Below, one piece after another: positions 54,859 through 63,096 of a stretch of 64,000 nucleotides of DNA (position 1 is the stretch's first letter; each line of letters starts with the position of its first letter). Under the pieces are notes generated by a model. The model had not been told where the DNA came from, did not search any database, and saw nothing but the letters and a program-made list of their open reading frames with translations. The DNA is taken from positions 160,297-224,296 of the forward strand of contig NZ_SIRS01000006.1 in assembly GCF_004310335.1 (NCBI RefSeq), read 5' to 3'. The position numbers were made by a program, and so were the translations under genes. Source of the DNA: Hyunsoonleella pacifica. Its GTDB lineage: Bacteria > Bacteroidota > Bacteroidia > Flavobacteriales > Flavobacteriaceae.

Positions 54859-55413
54859 ATGAGTTTCTTAAAGTTTTTGTTTAGTAAAACATTTTTAAAG
54901 CAATTAGCATTAGCTATAGTGGCTATGGTAGTATTGTGTTTTTTAATGCTAACTTGGTTAAAGTCTACAACAAACCATGGAGATTTTGAGACTGTTCCTG
55001 AACTAAAAGGTAAGTCTATTAGTGTTGCTGATATGGAATTGAAAGAAAATAACTTGGTAATGCAAATACAAGATTCGGCAAATTTTAATCCTGACTATCC
55101 TAAATTCTCAGTTATAGATCAAGAGCCTGCAGCTGGCACTAAAGTGAAGGAAGATAGGAAAATATATTTAACGTTAAATCCTTCAGGATACAGAAAAGTA
55201 GAAGTGCCAGATTTAAGAGAGCGTACCTTTAGACAAGCTGAACCTAATTTAGAAGCTTTAGGGTTTAAAGTGGGTAATATTACTTATGTAGATAATCTAG
55301 GAAAAGATATTGTACTGGAACTTAAATATAAAGGTAAAACCCTAAACCCAGGCGAAAAGCTACCAAAAACATCTAAAATAGATTTAGTTCTAGGTAATGG
55401 TAATCGCCCTTAG
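54859..55413 (+). CDS. PASTA-domain membrane protein
   Basis: This 184-residue protein has one N-terminal membrane helix (about 15-34, LALAIVAMVVLCFLMLTWL) and two to three PASTA units outside: FETVPELKGKSISVADMEL, then YRKVEVPDLRERTFRQAEPNLEALGF, ending IDLVLGNG. PASTA domains bind peptidoglycan fragments or beta-lactams in kinases and PBPs; here they stand alone without a kinase. It lies 27 bp upstream of rluD on the same transcript. Confidence 0.92.
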   Translation: MSFLKFLFSKTFLKQLALAIVAMVVLCFLMLTWLKSTTNHGDFETVPELKGKSISVADMELKENNLVMQIQDSANFNPDYPKFSVIDQEPAAGTKVKEDRKIYLTLNPSGYRKVEVPDLRERTFRQAEPNLEALGFKVGNITYVDNLGKDIVLELKYKGKTLNPGEKLPKTSKIDLVLGNGNRP

Positions 55414-55440
55414 CATTAGCACCAAAACTAATGCAATATT

Positions 55441-56472
55441 ATGGAATCACACGGACCGCAATTACCTGAAGAAGATAACCTTCACGAACATTTTACTTTT
55501 ACAGTAGATAAGGGACAAGCGCCTTTGCGTATTGATAAATATTTACTTAACTATATTGAGAATATTACACGTAGTAAAATACAGAATGCAGCAAAAAACG
55601 ATGGTATATTAGTAAATGATGTACCTGTAAAATCTAACTACAAGGTAAGACCAAATGATACTATACGTGTATTGTTTGCTCACCCTACTTATGAGGCGTT
55701 ATTGGTAGGAGAAGATATGCCGTTAGATATAATTTTTGAAGACGATTACCTATTAGTTGTTAACAAGCCAGCAGGAATGGTAGTGCATCCCGGACATGGT
55801 AATTACTCAGGGACTTTAATAAACGGATTGATATATCGTTTTGATAGTCTACCAAATAATTCCAGCGATCGTCCAGGATTAGTACACCGTATAGATAAAG
55901 ATACTAGCGGACTTTTAGTGGTTGCTAAAACTGAACAAGCTATGGCGCATTTATCTTTACAATTTGCAGAGAAAACCAGTGAACGGGAATATGTTGCTTT
56001 GGTTTGGGGTAATGTAGAAGCTGATGAGGGAACTATTGAAGGTAATATAGGAAGACATCCTAAAAACAGATTGCAGAATACTGTATTTTTAGATGATGAA
56101 GCAGAGAAAGGAAAGCCTGCTGTTACGCATTACAAGGTTTTAGAGCGTTTGGGTTATGTTACTTTGGTATCTTGTAAGCTAGAAACAGGGCGCACACACC
56201 AAATAAGAGTGCACATGAAACACATTGGGCATACCTTGTTTAATGATGAACGTTATGGTGGTAACGTTATTTTAAAAGGCACTACGTTTACTAAATACAA
56301 ACAGTTTGTAGATAATTGCTTTAAAGTATTGCCTAGGCAAGCTTTACATGCTAAAACTTTAGGTTTTGTTCATCCTAAAACAGGAGCGTTTATGCGTTTT
56401 GAAACGCCAGTACCTGAAGATATAGTACTATGTATAGAGAAGTGGCGTAACTACTCAAAACATTTGGGGTAA
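55441..56472 (+). CDS. rluD: RluA-family pseudouridine synthase (RluD type)
   Basis: The enzyme isomerises uridines in 23S rRNA. The 343-residue protein has an N-terminal S4 RNA-binding domain (about 25-90, RIDKYLLNYIENITRSKIQN) and the catalytic domain with the conserved aspartate in HRIDKDTSGLLVVAK. KPAGMVVHPGHGN and TGRTHQIRVHMKHIGHTL are also seen. The length and HPGHGN motif favour RluD, but exact target sites cannot be read from sequence. It is co-transcribed with the PASTA gene. Confidence 0.93.
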   Translation: MESHGPQLPEEDNLHEHFTFTVDKGQAPLRIDKYLLNYIENITRSKIQNAAKNDGILVNDVPVKSNYKVRPNDTIRVLFAHPTYEALLVGEDMPLDIIFEDDYLLVVNKPAGMVVHPGHGNYSGTLINGLIYRFDSLPNNSSDRPGLVHRIDKDTSGLLVVAKTEQAMAHLSLQFAEKTSEREYVALVWGNVEADEGTIEGNIGRHPKNRLQNTVFLDDEAEKGKPAVTHYKVLERLGYVTLVSCKLETGRTHQIRVHMKHIGHTLFNDERYGGNVILKGTTFTKYKQFVDNCFKVLPRQALHAKTLGFVHPKTGAFMRFETPVPEDIVLCIEKWRNYSKHLG

Positions 56473-56483
56473 TATTTTGGTAA

Positions 56484-57107
56484 TTAAGTATTTACTTTGT
56501 TAAGTAACTTTTTTATACCAAACTCAGGACTTGTAAATACCTCTTTTTCAAGATTTGTTAAATATGTTTTCGCACCTGCCATTGAAGCCTGTGCGAGGAA
56601 AAACACATCAACTTCAGAAGCTTTGTTAATAGTCTTTTTTGCAATGCCTTTGTTGTAACTTTCTAAATCGCCTTTCTCAAAATGTTGCCATAAATCAGAA
56701 CAATCAATATCCACTATTTCAATAGTTTTTTTTGTTTTAAGAGCTATGCTGTGCATTAAATTTTCGCTTACTGTCTTAGTAGAATTGGCAGTGTATGCTA
56801 ATCCTATTTTGGTATAATTATTTACCAAATAAGTAATAATTGGTTGGTCTATTCTATAAACATCAGGATATTTATCACTTTCTGCACCATAAGTGGAGCA
56901 GGTACAAATGATAAGTGAAGGCTTATTTTTTCTAATAGTTTCAATTTCTTTTTCAAACTGAACAGTATCTGTAACTCCAGTTTCTAATGCACTATCTAAT
57001 ATGTCTTTGTTTACGTAATGTTGTGTTTCAACAGAGTCATTCTGGGCTCGTACTAAGTTTTCAAAATTACTTATATGCGCTTTGTTGGTGTGTAAAAATG
57101 CAATCAT
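56484..57107 (-). CDS. Asp/Glu/hydantoin racemase-superfamily protein
   Basis: This 207-residue cytoplasmic protein resembles the Asp/Glu/hydantoin racemase superfamily. The first half ends in SLIICTCSTYGAESD, which supplies one candidate catalytic cysteine. The second half has VDVFFLAQASMAG, where the usual second cysteine (CxxM/T) is replaced by Gln-Ala-Ser. Loss of that cysteine makes two-base racemisation unlikely, so it may be a binding protein or use a one-cysteine mechanism. The substrate is unknown. Confidence 0.6.
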   Translation of the reverse strand: MIAFLHTNKAHISNFENLVRAQNDSVETQHYVNKDILDSALETGVTDTVQFEKEIETIRKNKPSLIICTCSTYGAESDKYPDVYRIDQPIITYLVNNYTKIGLAYTANSTKTVSENLMHSIALKTKKTIEIVDIDCSDLWQHFEKGDLESYNKGIAKKTINKASEVDVFFLAQASMAGAKTYLTNLEKEVFTSPEFGIKKLLNKVNT

Positions 57108-57227
57108 ATTACTGGAATATTTTGTTGAATAAATAAATCTGATGTGAATTTAAATTGTTATAAATTTAGATTATAATTTCATTGTAAATAATAGTAGACT
57201 TACACTGTATTTACTAAAAAGGAGTTG

Positions 57228-57235
57228 TAAATTTG
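57228..57235 (+). promoter_or_regulatory. Candidate -7 element (TAAATTTG) for yaaA
   Basis: The octamer matches TAnnTTTG and lies 38 bp upstream of the yaaA ATG at 57274. The -33 region is not convincing. Confidence 0.45.
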
Positions 57236-57273
57236 AACTATTATTGAATAAGTGTAAATAAATAAAAAATAAA

Positions 57274-58032
57274 ATGAAGTTAGTTATTTCTCCTGCAAAA
57301 TCTTTAGACTTTGAAACAGAATTACCAACATCAAGACATACAGAACCCCAGTTTTTAAAACAATCAGAGCGTTTAAATAGATTGCTTAAAAAGAAATCTG
57401 CTAAAAGCTTGTCAAAGCTAATGAGTATTTCTGACGCTTTGGGACAGTTAAATTATGAACGTAATCAATCATGGGAGTTACCATTTACAAAGGATAATGC
57501 AAGGCCTGCTGTTTACGCTTTTAATGGCGATGTTTATCGCGGATTAGATGCTTATAGTATTCCAGAAGAAAAAGTGGATACATTACAAAATACAGTACGT
57601 ATTCTTTCTGGTTTATATGGTGTTTTAAAGCCCATGGATTTAATGCAACCTTATCGATTGGAAATGGGAACAAAACTACCTGTAGGAACAAAAAAGAATT
57701 TATACGAATTTTGGAAAAGAGACATCACTAAAGTTTTGAACGACGAGTTACAAGATGATGAGTTATTTCTAAATTTAGCAAGCAACGAGTATTTTAAAGC
57801 TGTTGATAAAAAAGTATTGAAAGTGCCTGTGATAACCGCGAATTTTAAGGATTTTAAAAACGGACAATATAAAGTGATCTCTTTCTTTGCCAAAGAGGCG
57901 CGTGGTGCTATGGCCAGATATATTATAGATACTAATGCCCAAACTACAGAAGATGTAAAAGGTTTTAACTATATGGATTATGGGTTCAGTGAGGAGCTAT
58001 CTACTGATACTGATTTGGTGTTTATTAGGTAG
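57274..58032 (+). CDS. yaaA: Peroxide stress protein YaaA
   Basis: This 252-residue protein begins with the family signature MKLVISPAKSLDFE and contains FNGDVYRGLDAYS, LSGLYGVLKPMDLMQPYRLEMGTKL, NLASNEYFKAVD and FKDFKNGQYKVISFFAKEARG. YaaA binds DNA and limits free iron and oxidative damage in E. coli. Start, length and motifs are fully conserved. It has its own promoter and no co-oriented partner upstream. Confidence 0.97.
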   Translation: MKLVISPAKSLDFETELPTSRHTEPQFLKQSERLNRLLKKKSAKSLSKLMSISDALGQLNYERNQSWELPFTKDNARPAVYAFNGDVYRGLDAYSIPEEKVDTLQNTVRILSGLYGVLKPMDLMQPYRLEMGTKLPVGTKKNLYEFWKRDITKVLNDELQDDELFLNLASNEYFKAVDKKVLKVPVITANFKDFKNGQYKVISFFAKEARGAMARYIIDTNAQTTEDVKGFNYMDYGFSEELSTDTDLVFIR

Positions 58033-58130
58033 GATATCTTGCAGAAGTTTCTTTCCAAAAGAAAGGATAAAATAAACATAGAAATAAAGAATTTATTAAG
58101 TTTGATTCAAACTTAATTGCAGATTATTTT

Positions 58131-58715
58131 ATGTGGTATTATTTAATTATTGCACTCCAAGGATTTTGTATTTATCATGCTATAAAAAACAGGAGTTCTT
58201 ATTATTGGATATTTCTTATTTTTTTTCTGCCCTTAATTGGATGTATCATATACTTTATAACCCAAGTATATAATAAGAAAGATGCAGAGAAAATTACTTC
58301 TGAAATTACACAAATCATTAATCCTACAAAGAAGATTCGCGATTTAGAAAAGCAGCTAGCCTTTTCAGAATCATATCAAAATAGAGTAAACTTGGCTGAT
58401 GCGTATTTGGAAAATAAGGATTACCAAAATGCCATAAAACATTATAAAGAAGCTTTAGAGGGTAATTCTCAAAACGATTTTTATGTGATTAAAAATATGA
58501 TTGAAGCTTATCATCTTATAGAAGATAATAAAAGTGTTGTGTTTTATGGCGAGCAAATAAAATCACATCCTGAATTTTCAAAATCGAGAACTCAGTTTTT
58601 GTATGGATTAGCTCTTGAAAAGGAAGGTAATTTAGTTGAAGCTGAAGACAATTTAAGAGCTATTGATATCAGGTTTTCATTCTATAATGAGCGTTTGGTT
58701 TATGCGAATTATTAA
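58131..58715 (+). CDS. TPR membrane protein, C-terminus cut by a frameshift
   Basis: The product has 194 residues: two N-terminal hydrophobic segments (YYLIIALQGFCIYHA and IFLIFFLPLIGCIIYFI, like the PLDc_N domain), then TPR-like helices (QNRVNLADAYLENKDYQNAIKHYKEAL, FLYGLALEKEGNLVEAEDNL). The frame stops at 58713-58715 within a T/A-rich tract. The sequence immediately continues in the +1 frame with NKKDEAKEILESLISEGQ, the kind of C-terminal helix pair I recall in flavobacterial homologues. The gene therefore appears to have suffered a 1-bp insertion or 2-bp deletion near 58710-58720. Function is unknown. Confidence 0.75.
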   Translation: MWYYLIIALQGFCIYHAIKNRSSYYWIFLIFFLPLIGCIIYFITQVYNKKDAEKITSEITQIINPTKKIRDLEKQLAFSESYQNRVNLADAYLENKDYQNAIKHYKEALEGNSQNDFYVIKNMIEAYHLIEDNKSVVFYGEQIKSHPEFSKSRTQFLYGLALEKEGNLVEAEDNLRAIDIRFSFYNERLVYANY

Positions 58716-58842
58716 TAAAAAGGATGAGGCAAAAGAGATTCTAGAATCGTTAATATCTGAAGGCCAACATATGACTAAACTCAATAGAAAAATATATGGC
58801 ACTACAATTACCGAAGCTCAAAAGTTATTAAAAACTTTATAG
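58711..58842 (+). pseudogene. Detached C-terminal tail of the TPR gene in the +1 frame
   Basis: This stretch continues the TPR protein in the +1 frame to a TAG at 58840-58842. It reads NKKDEAKEILESL, then GQHMTKLNRKIYGTTITEAQ and KLLKTL. An ATG at 58702 would allow it to be translated as a 46-residue peptide, but the content fits the missing C-terminus. It is best seen as the broken end of the gene at 58131. Confidence 0.65.
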
Positions 58843-58977
58843 CTATTTTGCTTTAGCTTTTTTTTCTACATTTATTTTTTGTTCAACGCTAGGTTTCTTT
58901 TTAATTCGTGGTCTGCGCGAACCAAAAGTGCCTCTATTTATTTTTCCACGTTTTGTCTTTTTATCGCCTTTTCCCAT
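58843..58977 (-). CDS. 30S ribosomal protein THX
   Basis: This 44-residue protein is too short for most gene finders. It begins MGKGDKKTKRGKINRGTFGS and continues with RRPRIKKKP, the signature of bacterial ribosomal protein bTHX, a tiny basic protein that fills a cavity in the 30S head. A short Lys-rich tail follows. The frame is 135 bp with ATG at 58977 and stop TAG at 58843-58845, directly abutting the stop of the frameshifted tail on the other strand. Confidence 0.88.
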   Translation of the reverse strand: MGKGDKKTKRGKINRGTFGSRRPRIKKKPSVEQKINVEKKAKAK

Positions 58978-59037
58978 GGTTTCAATTATATTTATATTTC
59001 CAAATAATATAATCATTTAAGCATTTAAAATCAAGTT

Positions 59038-59712
59038 TTGTTTATCCATCAACATCCATATCCACCATTTATCAAAGACAATACCAAGAAACTAATCGTC
59101 GGTACGTTACCGCCACCTCGATTTTCAACAGGAAATCTTTTAGAAAAAGATGTTGATTTTTGTTATGGTAGCTATTATAATTCGCTATGGTTGTATATTG
59201 ATAAAATCCATAATTTGAATTTACGGTTTGATAATTCTGATGAAGCCATTAAACAACGAAAACAATTTTTGATTCAACATAAAATTGGTGTTTGCGATAT
59301 TGTAGAACGTGCCGAACGCGAAAAAATTGATGCCTCAGATTTGGGGATGCAAAATATAATACTTCGAGATGTTGTTAGCTATTTGAAGCAATATCCAAAT
59401 ATAGACACCTTACTTTTTACAGGCGGCAATAGTAAAAACGGCCCCGAATATTTCTTTAGAAAACATATCAAAGATTATGGGTTTAAATTAGAATTGGTAT
59501 CAAATGAAATTCCTAGAATTCATGAATTTGAACTTTATCTATCAGAACGAAAAGAAGCATCTAGAATTATAAAAACCGTATCTCTAACATCAGCATCAGG
59601 TTCAGCAAACCGTGCCATTGGTAGTATGCCACTGTATAAACAGTTAAAATCTAGAAACTCCAATTTTACAACTTTTGATTTTCGCATTATACAGTATCGG
59701 GAGTTTTTTTGA
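59038..59712 (+). CDS. Uracil-DNA glycosylase-fold family protein
   Basis: This 224-residue protein seems to begin with TTG at 59038 (TTG TTT ATC CAT), because no ATG fits and HQHPYPPFI looks like the true N-terminus. KLIVGTLPPPRFS at about 18-30, DFCYGSYYNSLW, IGVCDIVERAEREKIDASD and TLLFTGGNS follow the pattern of UDG-superfamily proteins. A family-4 iron-sulfur cluster is not evident. It is likely a DNA repair-related enzyme of uncertain specificity. It has no obvious operon partner. Confidence 0.7.
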   Translation: MFIHQHPYPPFIKDNTKKLIVGTLPPPRFSTGNLLEKDVDFCYGSYYNSLWLYIDKIHNLNLRFDNSDEAIKQRKQFLIQHKIGVCDIVERAEREKIDASDLGMQNIILRDVVSYLKQYPNIDTLLFTGGNSKNGPEYFFRKHIKDYGFKLELVSNEIPRIHEFELYLSERKEASRIIKTVSLTSASGSANRAIGSMPLYKQLKSRNSNFTTFDFRIIQYREFF

Positions 59713-59833
59713 TAAACTCATATACTTGTACAAGGCAACCTAAGAGGCATAGAAAATATATATAACGAAAAATTAAAGTATAAGTTGAGTAGTTATTTAA
59801 TCAAATAAGCTTAGCTTAAGAAGTACTAAAAGG

Positions 59834-60652
59834 TTACAACTTATTGTTCTCAATAAGGACTTTAGAAAAATACTTTATTGATTCAGTTGGGTTGCCCTTA
59901 AACAACTCAACATCTAATTTTGTTAATGGATAAAAAGTATAATATTTAAAACCATCAAAGTAACCTAAAGGAGTATCTTTAGAGTTAGCGATTATTAAAT
60001 TAACACTTCCTATTTCTGGTTTTTCAATGTATGCATAACCAATAAGAACTTTGTTTGCTAAATCCTTTCCTTGAAATATGTTATACTTAGTTTGAGTAAT
60101 ACTAAGATTGTTTATAACACTGTAAGCCGTACCTGTTTTTATTTCTTCAATAAAGATAGGGTTAGATGTATCTCTATCAACTACATAATTAACATTTTTT
60201 ATAAAATTAAGATCTTCTTGAAATTTTTCCTCAGCAAAGCTCGGTTTCGATTTTGTTTCAGATAGCACAGTATTAATTTTTGCACTATCAAAGCCATTAG
60301 TATTTAAAACACCAATACTTGTTAAGTATTTTACAACTTGCTTTTCTCCTAGATAAAATCCAAGCTTTTCTATACCAATACTATCTTTCTGTTCTAGACA
60401 TTCTATAATAAAATAGTTGCTTATTTTTTTTGATCCAAAAAAGGAGGATTCTTCACTTACTAATTTTGCATTTAGCAAATGTTTTTTTTCGTTATCAAAA
60501 ATCTTTAAATAATTATTAGCACCTTTAACCTTTTCTTTTTCAATCAAGGCAACTTTATTGTCGTCTACAAAAACTTCGCCTTTTTTTACTTTTATCTTTT
60601 GTGCTTGAATGAAAGTAGATACTAAAATTAATAGTAATGTAATGTGTCTCAT
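59834..60652 (-). CDS. Secreted protein of unknown function
   Basis: This 272-residue protein has a signal peptide (MRHITLLLILVSTFIQAQ, cleavage after QAQ) and no recognised domain. The sequence alternates beta strands with charged loops, for example KIKVKKGEVFVDDNKVALIEKEKV near the N-terminus. It has no lipobox, membrane helix or T9SS domain and should be periplasmic. Its neighbours give no clear role. Confidence 0.6.
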   Translation of the reverse strand: MRHITLLLILVSTFIQAQKIKVKKGEVFVDDNKVALIEKEKVKGANNYLKIFDNEKKHLLNAKLVSEESSFFGSKKISNYFIIECLEQKDSIGIEKLGFYLGEKQVVKYLTSIGVLNTNGFDSAKINTVLSETKSKPSFAEEKFQEDLNFIKNVNYVVDRDTSNPIFIEEIKTGTAYSVINNLSITQTKYNIFQGKDLANKVLIGYAYIEKPEIGSVNLIIANSKDTPLGYFDGFKYYTFYPLTKLDVELFKGNPTESIKYFSKVLIENNKL

Positions 60653-60777
60653 TATAATGTAAGTTTAGTTAATATTTTAATAGTTTTGGGTAAGCTAGTA
60701 AATAATTTAAAGCGGCACGAAAATAGTTGAAATTATTTACAAAGTCAAGTATTAATATATATCCTAAAAAATAGGCG

Positions 60778-60785
60778 TACCTTTG
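60778..60785 (+). promoter_or_regulatory. Candidate -7 element (TACCTTTG) for rhlE
   Basis: The octamer matches TAnnTTTG and lies 80 bp upstream of the ATG at 60866, leaving a leader of about 75 bases. Long leaders are common for DEAD-box helicase genes. No -33 match was seen. Confidence 0.45.
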
Positions 60786-60865
60786 AACTCAAAATTAGAA
60801 AGAGATAGAATGCATTAAGTTTCGTAATCTCAAAAACCCATAACGGATCTTCATAAACATCATAT

Positions 60866-62146
60866 ATGTCATTTCAATCTCTAGGCTTATCTAAAGCCTT
60901 GCTAAAAGCAGTTAGCAAAAAAGGATATACAACCCCAAGTCCCATTCAGCAAAAAGCAATTCCACCAGTTTTAGAAGGTAAGGATGTGTTAGCATCTGCA
61001 CAAACAGGTACAGGCAAAACAGCAGGCTTTACATTGCCTTTATTGCACTTACTTTCTGAAAATCCTAAACAGAAATACAGACCTATTCGTGCTTTAATTT
61101 TAACTCCAACTAGAGAATTAGCAGCTCAGGTTTATGATAATGTTAGAGCGTATAGCGAGTTTTTAAACATACGGAGCGCTGTAATATTTGGGGGTGTTAA
61201 TCAAAAACCTCAAATAGCAACAATCCGACGAGGTGTTGATGTTCTAGTTGCCACTCCCGGGCGTTTGTTAGATTTACAAAGCCAAGGGGTGTTATCTATT
61301 AAACGCATAGAGATTTTTGTTTTAGATGAAGCCGATCGTATGCTGGATATGGGGTTTTTGAGAGATATTCAGAAGGTCATTAATTTGATGCCAGATAAGC
61401 GTCAAAATTTGATGTTTTCTGCAACCTTTTCAAAAGATATTAAGAAGTTAGCACATGGTATTTTAAACAATCCGGTTCAAGTTGAAGCTACTCCAGAAAA
61501 TACTACTGTTGAAGCGATAAAGCAAAAAGTATATCGTGTAGCAAAAGTGAAAAAAACAGGATTAATTATAAAGTTAATTTCAGAAGGTAATTGGAAACAG
61601 GTTTTAGTATTTACGAGAACTAAACATGGCGCAAATCGTTTATGTGAAAAGATGGTAAAGGCAGGAATTACAGCTGCAGCAATTCATGGTAATAAAAGTC
61701 AAGGCGCTAGAACAAAAGCGTTATCTGGTTTTAAAAACGGACGTGTTCGTGTTTTAGTAGCAACAGATATTGCGGCGCGAGGTTTAGATATTCCATTATT
61801 ACCATATGTTATCAACTTTGAATTACCTAATATTTCTGAAGATTATGTACATCGTATTGGTAGAACTGGTAGAGCTGGAGCTAATGGTCAAGCCATATCT
61901 CTGGTAAGTGCTGATGAAACTTCTTTTTTAAAAGATATTGAAAAGCTAATAGGTGAGAAAATTGAAGTGGAAATTATTGAAGGTTATGAGCCAGATCCGA
62001 ATGCCTCTACTGAATCAATTAAACCAGGGCAAAATAGGCAGCGTAGAAATAAATCTAGAAATTCTAATAGCTCAAGAGGAAACAAGAATAGCAGAGATAG
62101 AAATAATAAAAACAAATCTAGAAAACGCAACGATAGGCGTAATTAA
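60866..62146 (+). CDS. rhlE: DEAD-box ATP-dependent RNA helicase (RhlE type)
   Basis: This 426-residue helicase has the Q motif ([10 protein letters not shown]), motif [12 protein letters not shown], Ia PTRELAAQV, motif [12 protein letters not shown], motif III SATFS, and motifs V-VI ([22 protein letters not shown]). The C-terminal tail of about 50 residues is rich in Arg, Asn, Lys and Ser and binds RNA non-specifically. It unwinds RNA structure in ribosome assembly or RNA decay, often at low temperature. It is followed by two small conserved genes. Confidence 0.96.
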   Translation: MSFQSLGLSKALLKAVSKKGYTTPSPIQQKAIPPVLEGKDVLASAQTGTGKTAGFTLPLLHLLSENPKQKYRPIRALILTPTRELAAQVYDNVRAYSEFLNIRSAVIFGGVNQKPQIATIRRGVDVLVATPGRLLDLQSQGVLSIKRIEIFVLDEADRMLDMGFLRDIQKVINLMPDKRQNLMFSATFSKDIKKLAHGILNNPVQVEATPENTTVEAIKQKVYRVAKVKKTGLIIKLISEGNWKQVLVFTRTKHGANRLCEKMVKAGITAAAIHGNKSQGARTKALSGFKNGRVRVLVATDIAARGLDIPLLPYVINFELPNISEDYVHRIGRTGRAGANGQAISLVSADETSFLKDIEKLIGEKIEVEIIEGYEPDPNASTESIKPGQNRQRRNKSRNSNSSRGNKNSRDRNNKNKSRKRNDRRN

Positions 62147-62151
62147 ACCTT

Positions 62152-62367
62152 ATGTAAAAGATCTTAAAAGACAAGATTATTGAAATTTGCAATAAAAAAA
62201 TTGCTGATAAAGGCGAAAATGTAGGAGTATCTTTTTATGCTTTTTTTAAAAATAAAAATGAAAATCCAGAGTTATTAATGGAAGCAGCTACTTGGTGGAT
62301 AGAAACCCATAAGTTAGATCATTTTGAAAAAGCTGTGAAAATCAAAAACCTTATTGAAAAGTTTTAA
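62152..62367 (+). pseudogene. DUF6500-like small gene with a stop at codon 2
   Basis: After an ATG at 62152 the second codon is TAA (62155-62157). The same frame then runs open to a TAA at 62365-62367. Its product would read KILKDKIIEICNKKIADKG, then VGVSFYAFFKNKNENPELLM and EAATWWIETHKLDHF, which matches the DUF6500 family in length and motifs as I recall it. No ATG, GTG or TTG restores the N-terminus. Either codon 2 carries a nonsense substitution or translation starts at a non-standard codon. The stop overlaps the next ATG (TAATG), as expected for a once-coupled pair. Confidence 0.6.
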
Positions 62368-62594
62368 TGGAATCACAACCCAACAACCCATTACATGGTA
62401 TTAAACTAGAACAAATTATAAATGATTTAGTAGCACATTATGGTTGGGAATATGTGGGCTATCAAATAAAAATTAGATGTTTTACTCATAACCCTTCAGT
62501 AAAATCGAGTCTAAAGTTTTTAAGACGTACACCTTGGGCAAGAACAAAGGTAGAGCAACTATATTTAAGAATGCTTGAAAATAACAAACGCTAA
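62367..62594 (+). CDS. VF530 (DUF2132) family small DNA-binding protein
   Basis: This 75-residue protein contains [25 protein letters not shown] and [21 protein letters not shown], the full-length VF530/DUF2132 signature. VF530 proteins form a helical fold thought to bind DNA. The ATG overlaps the stop of the DUF6500-like frame (TAATG), which places both downstream of rhlE in one transcription unit. If the upstream frame is dead, translation of this gene may be reduced. Confidence 0.88.
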   Translation: MESQPNNPLHGIKLEQIINDLVAHYGWEYVGYQIKIRCFTHNPSVKSSLKFLRRTPWARTKVEQLYLRMLENNKR

Positions 62595-62663
62595 TCTATA
62601 ACCTTAATTTCAATATCCTTAAAGTTTATACCTTGTCCTTCAGCTAGTAATCATTATTATTAG

Positions 62664-63005
62664 TTACTGATCTAACAAAGGTTTACCAATATCATCAATT
62701 TCATCATTGTTATCTGGACTTTTAGGGTCTGGGCCATATTTGTTTGGTCCATATTCCCCATTTGTGCACATCAAAACCAAATACCAAATACGTCCTACTA
62801 TAGGGATAAAGTTTATAAAGAAATAACCACCACTTTTCCCTTGATCATGTAGACGACGTACATTTACAGCTAACCACGGTATGAGAGTTGCTAGTAGAAA
62901 AACTCCAATTACCATTGGACTCCATTCATAAGACACAAAATCCTCTAAAATAGTTGCAACTATGTTGATAGCAAAAATTGTTAGTATCCAGAATAAGGTA
63001 TACAT
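62664..63005 (-). CDS. DUF805 membrane protein, N-terminus lacking a start codon
   Basis: The 113-residue frame from ATG 63005 has three membrane helices and the DUF805 features WLAVNVRRLHDQGKSGGYFF and YGPNKYGPDP. Translation upstream of 63005 in the same frame yields KWYLTVLLDNYANFSGRARR and QEYW, the conserved DUF805 N-terminus, back to 63077. No ATG, GTG or TTG is in frame before the stop at 63093-63095. An ATG at 63086-63088 is in another frame and a single added base would connect it. So the gene either starts late and lacks conserved residues, or its start was broken. It follows trpA on the same strand. Confidence 0.75.
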   Translation of the reverse strand: MYTLFWILTIFAINIVATILEDFVSYEWSPMVIGVFLLATLIPWLAVNVRRLHDQGKSGGYFFINFIPIVGRIWYLVLMCTNGEYGPNKYGPDPKSPDNNDEIDDIGKPLLDQ

Positions 63006-63096
63006 CCAATACTCTTGTCTACGTGCTCTACCCGAAAAGTTAGCATAATTATCTAGTAAAACGGTTAGATACCATTTTAGAGCGCCATGTCTTTAT

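Noticed and set aside
61953-62183. 76-residue frame overlapping the rhlE tail
   Set aside because: It is a +1-frame shadow of the Arg/Asn-rich C-terminal tail of the helicase.
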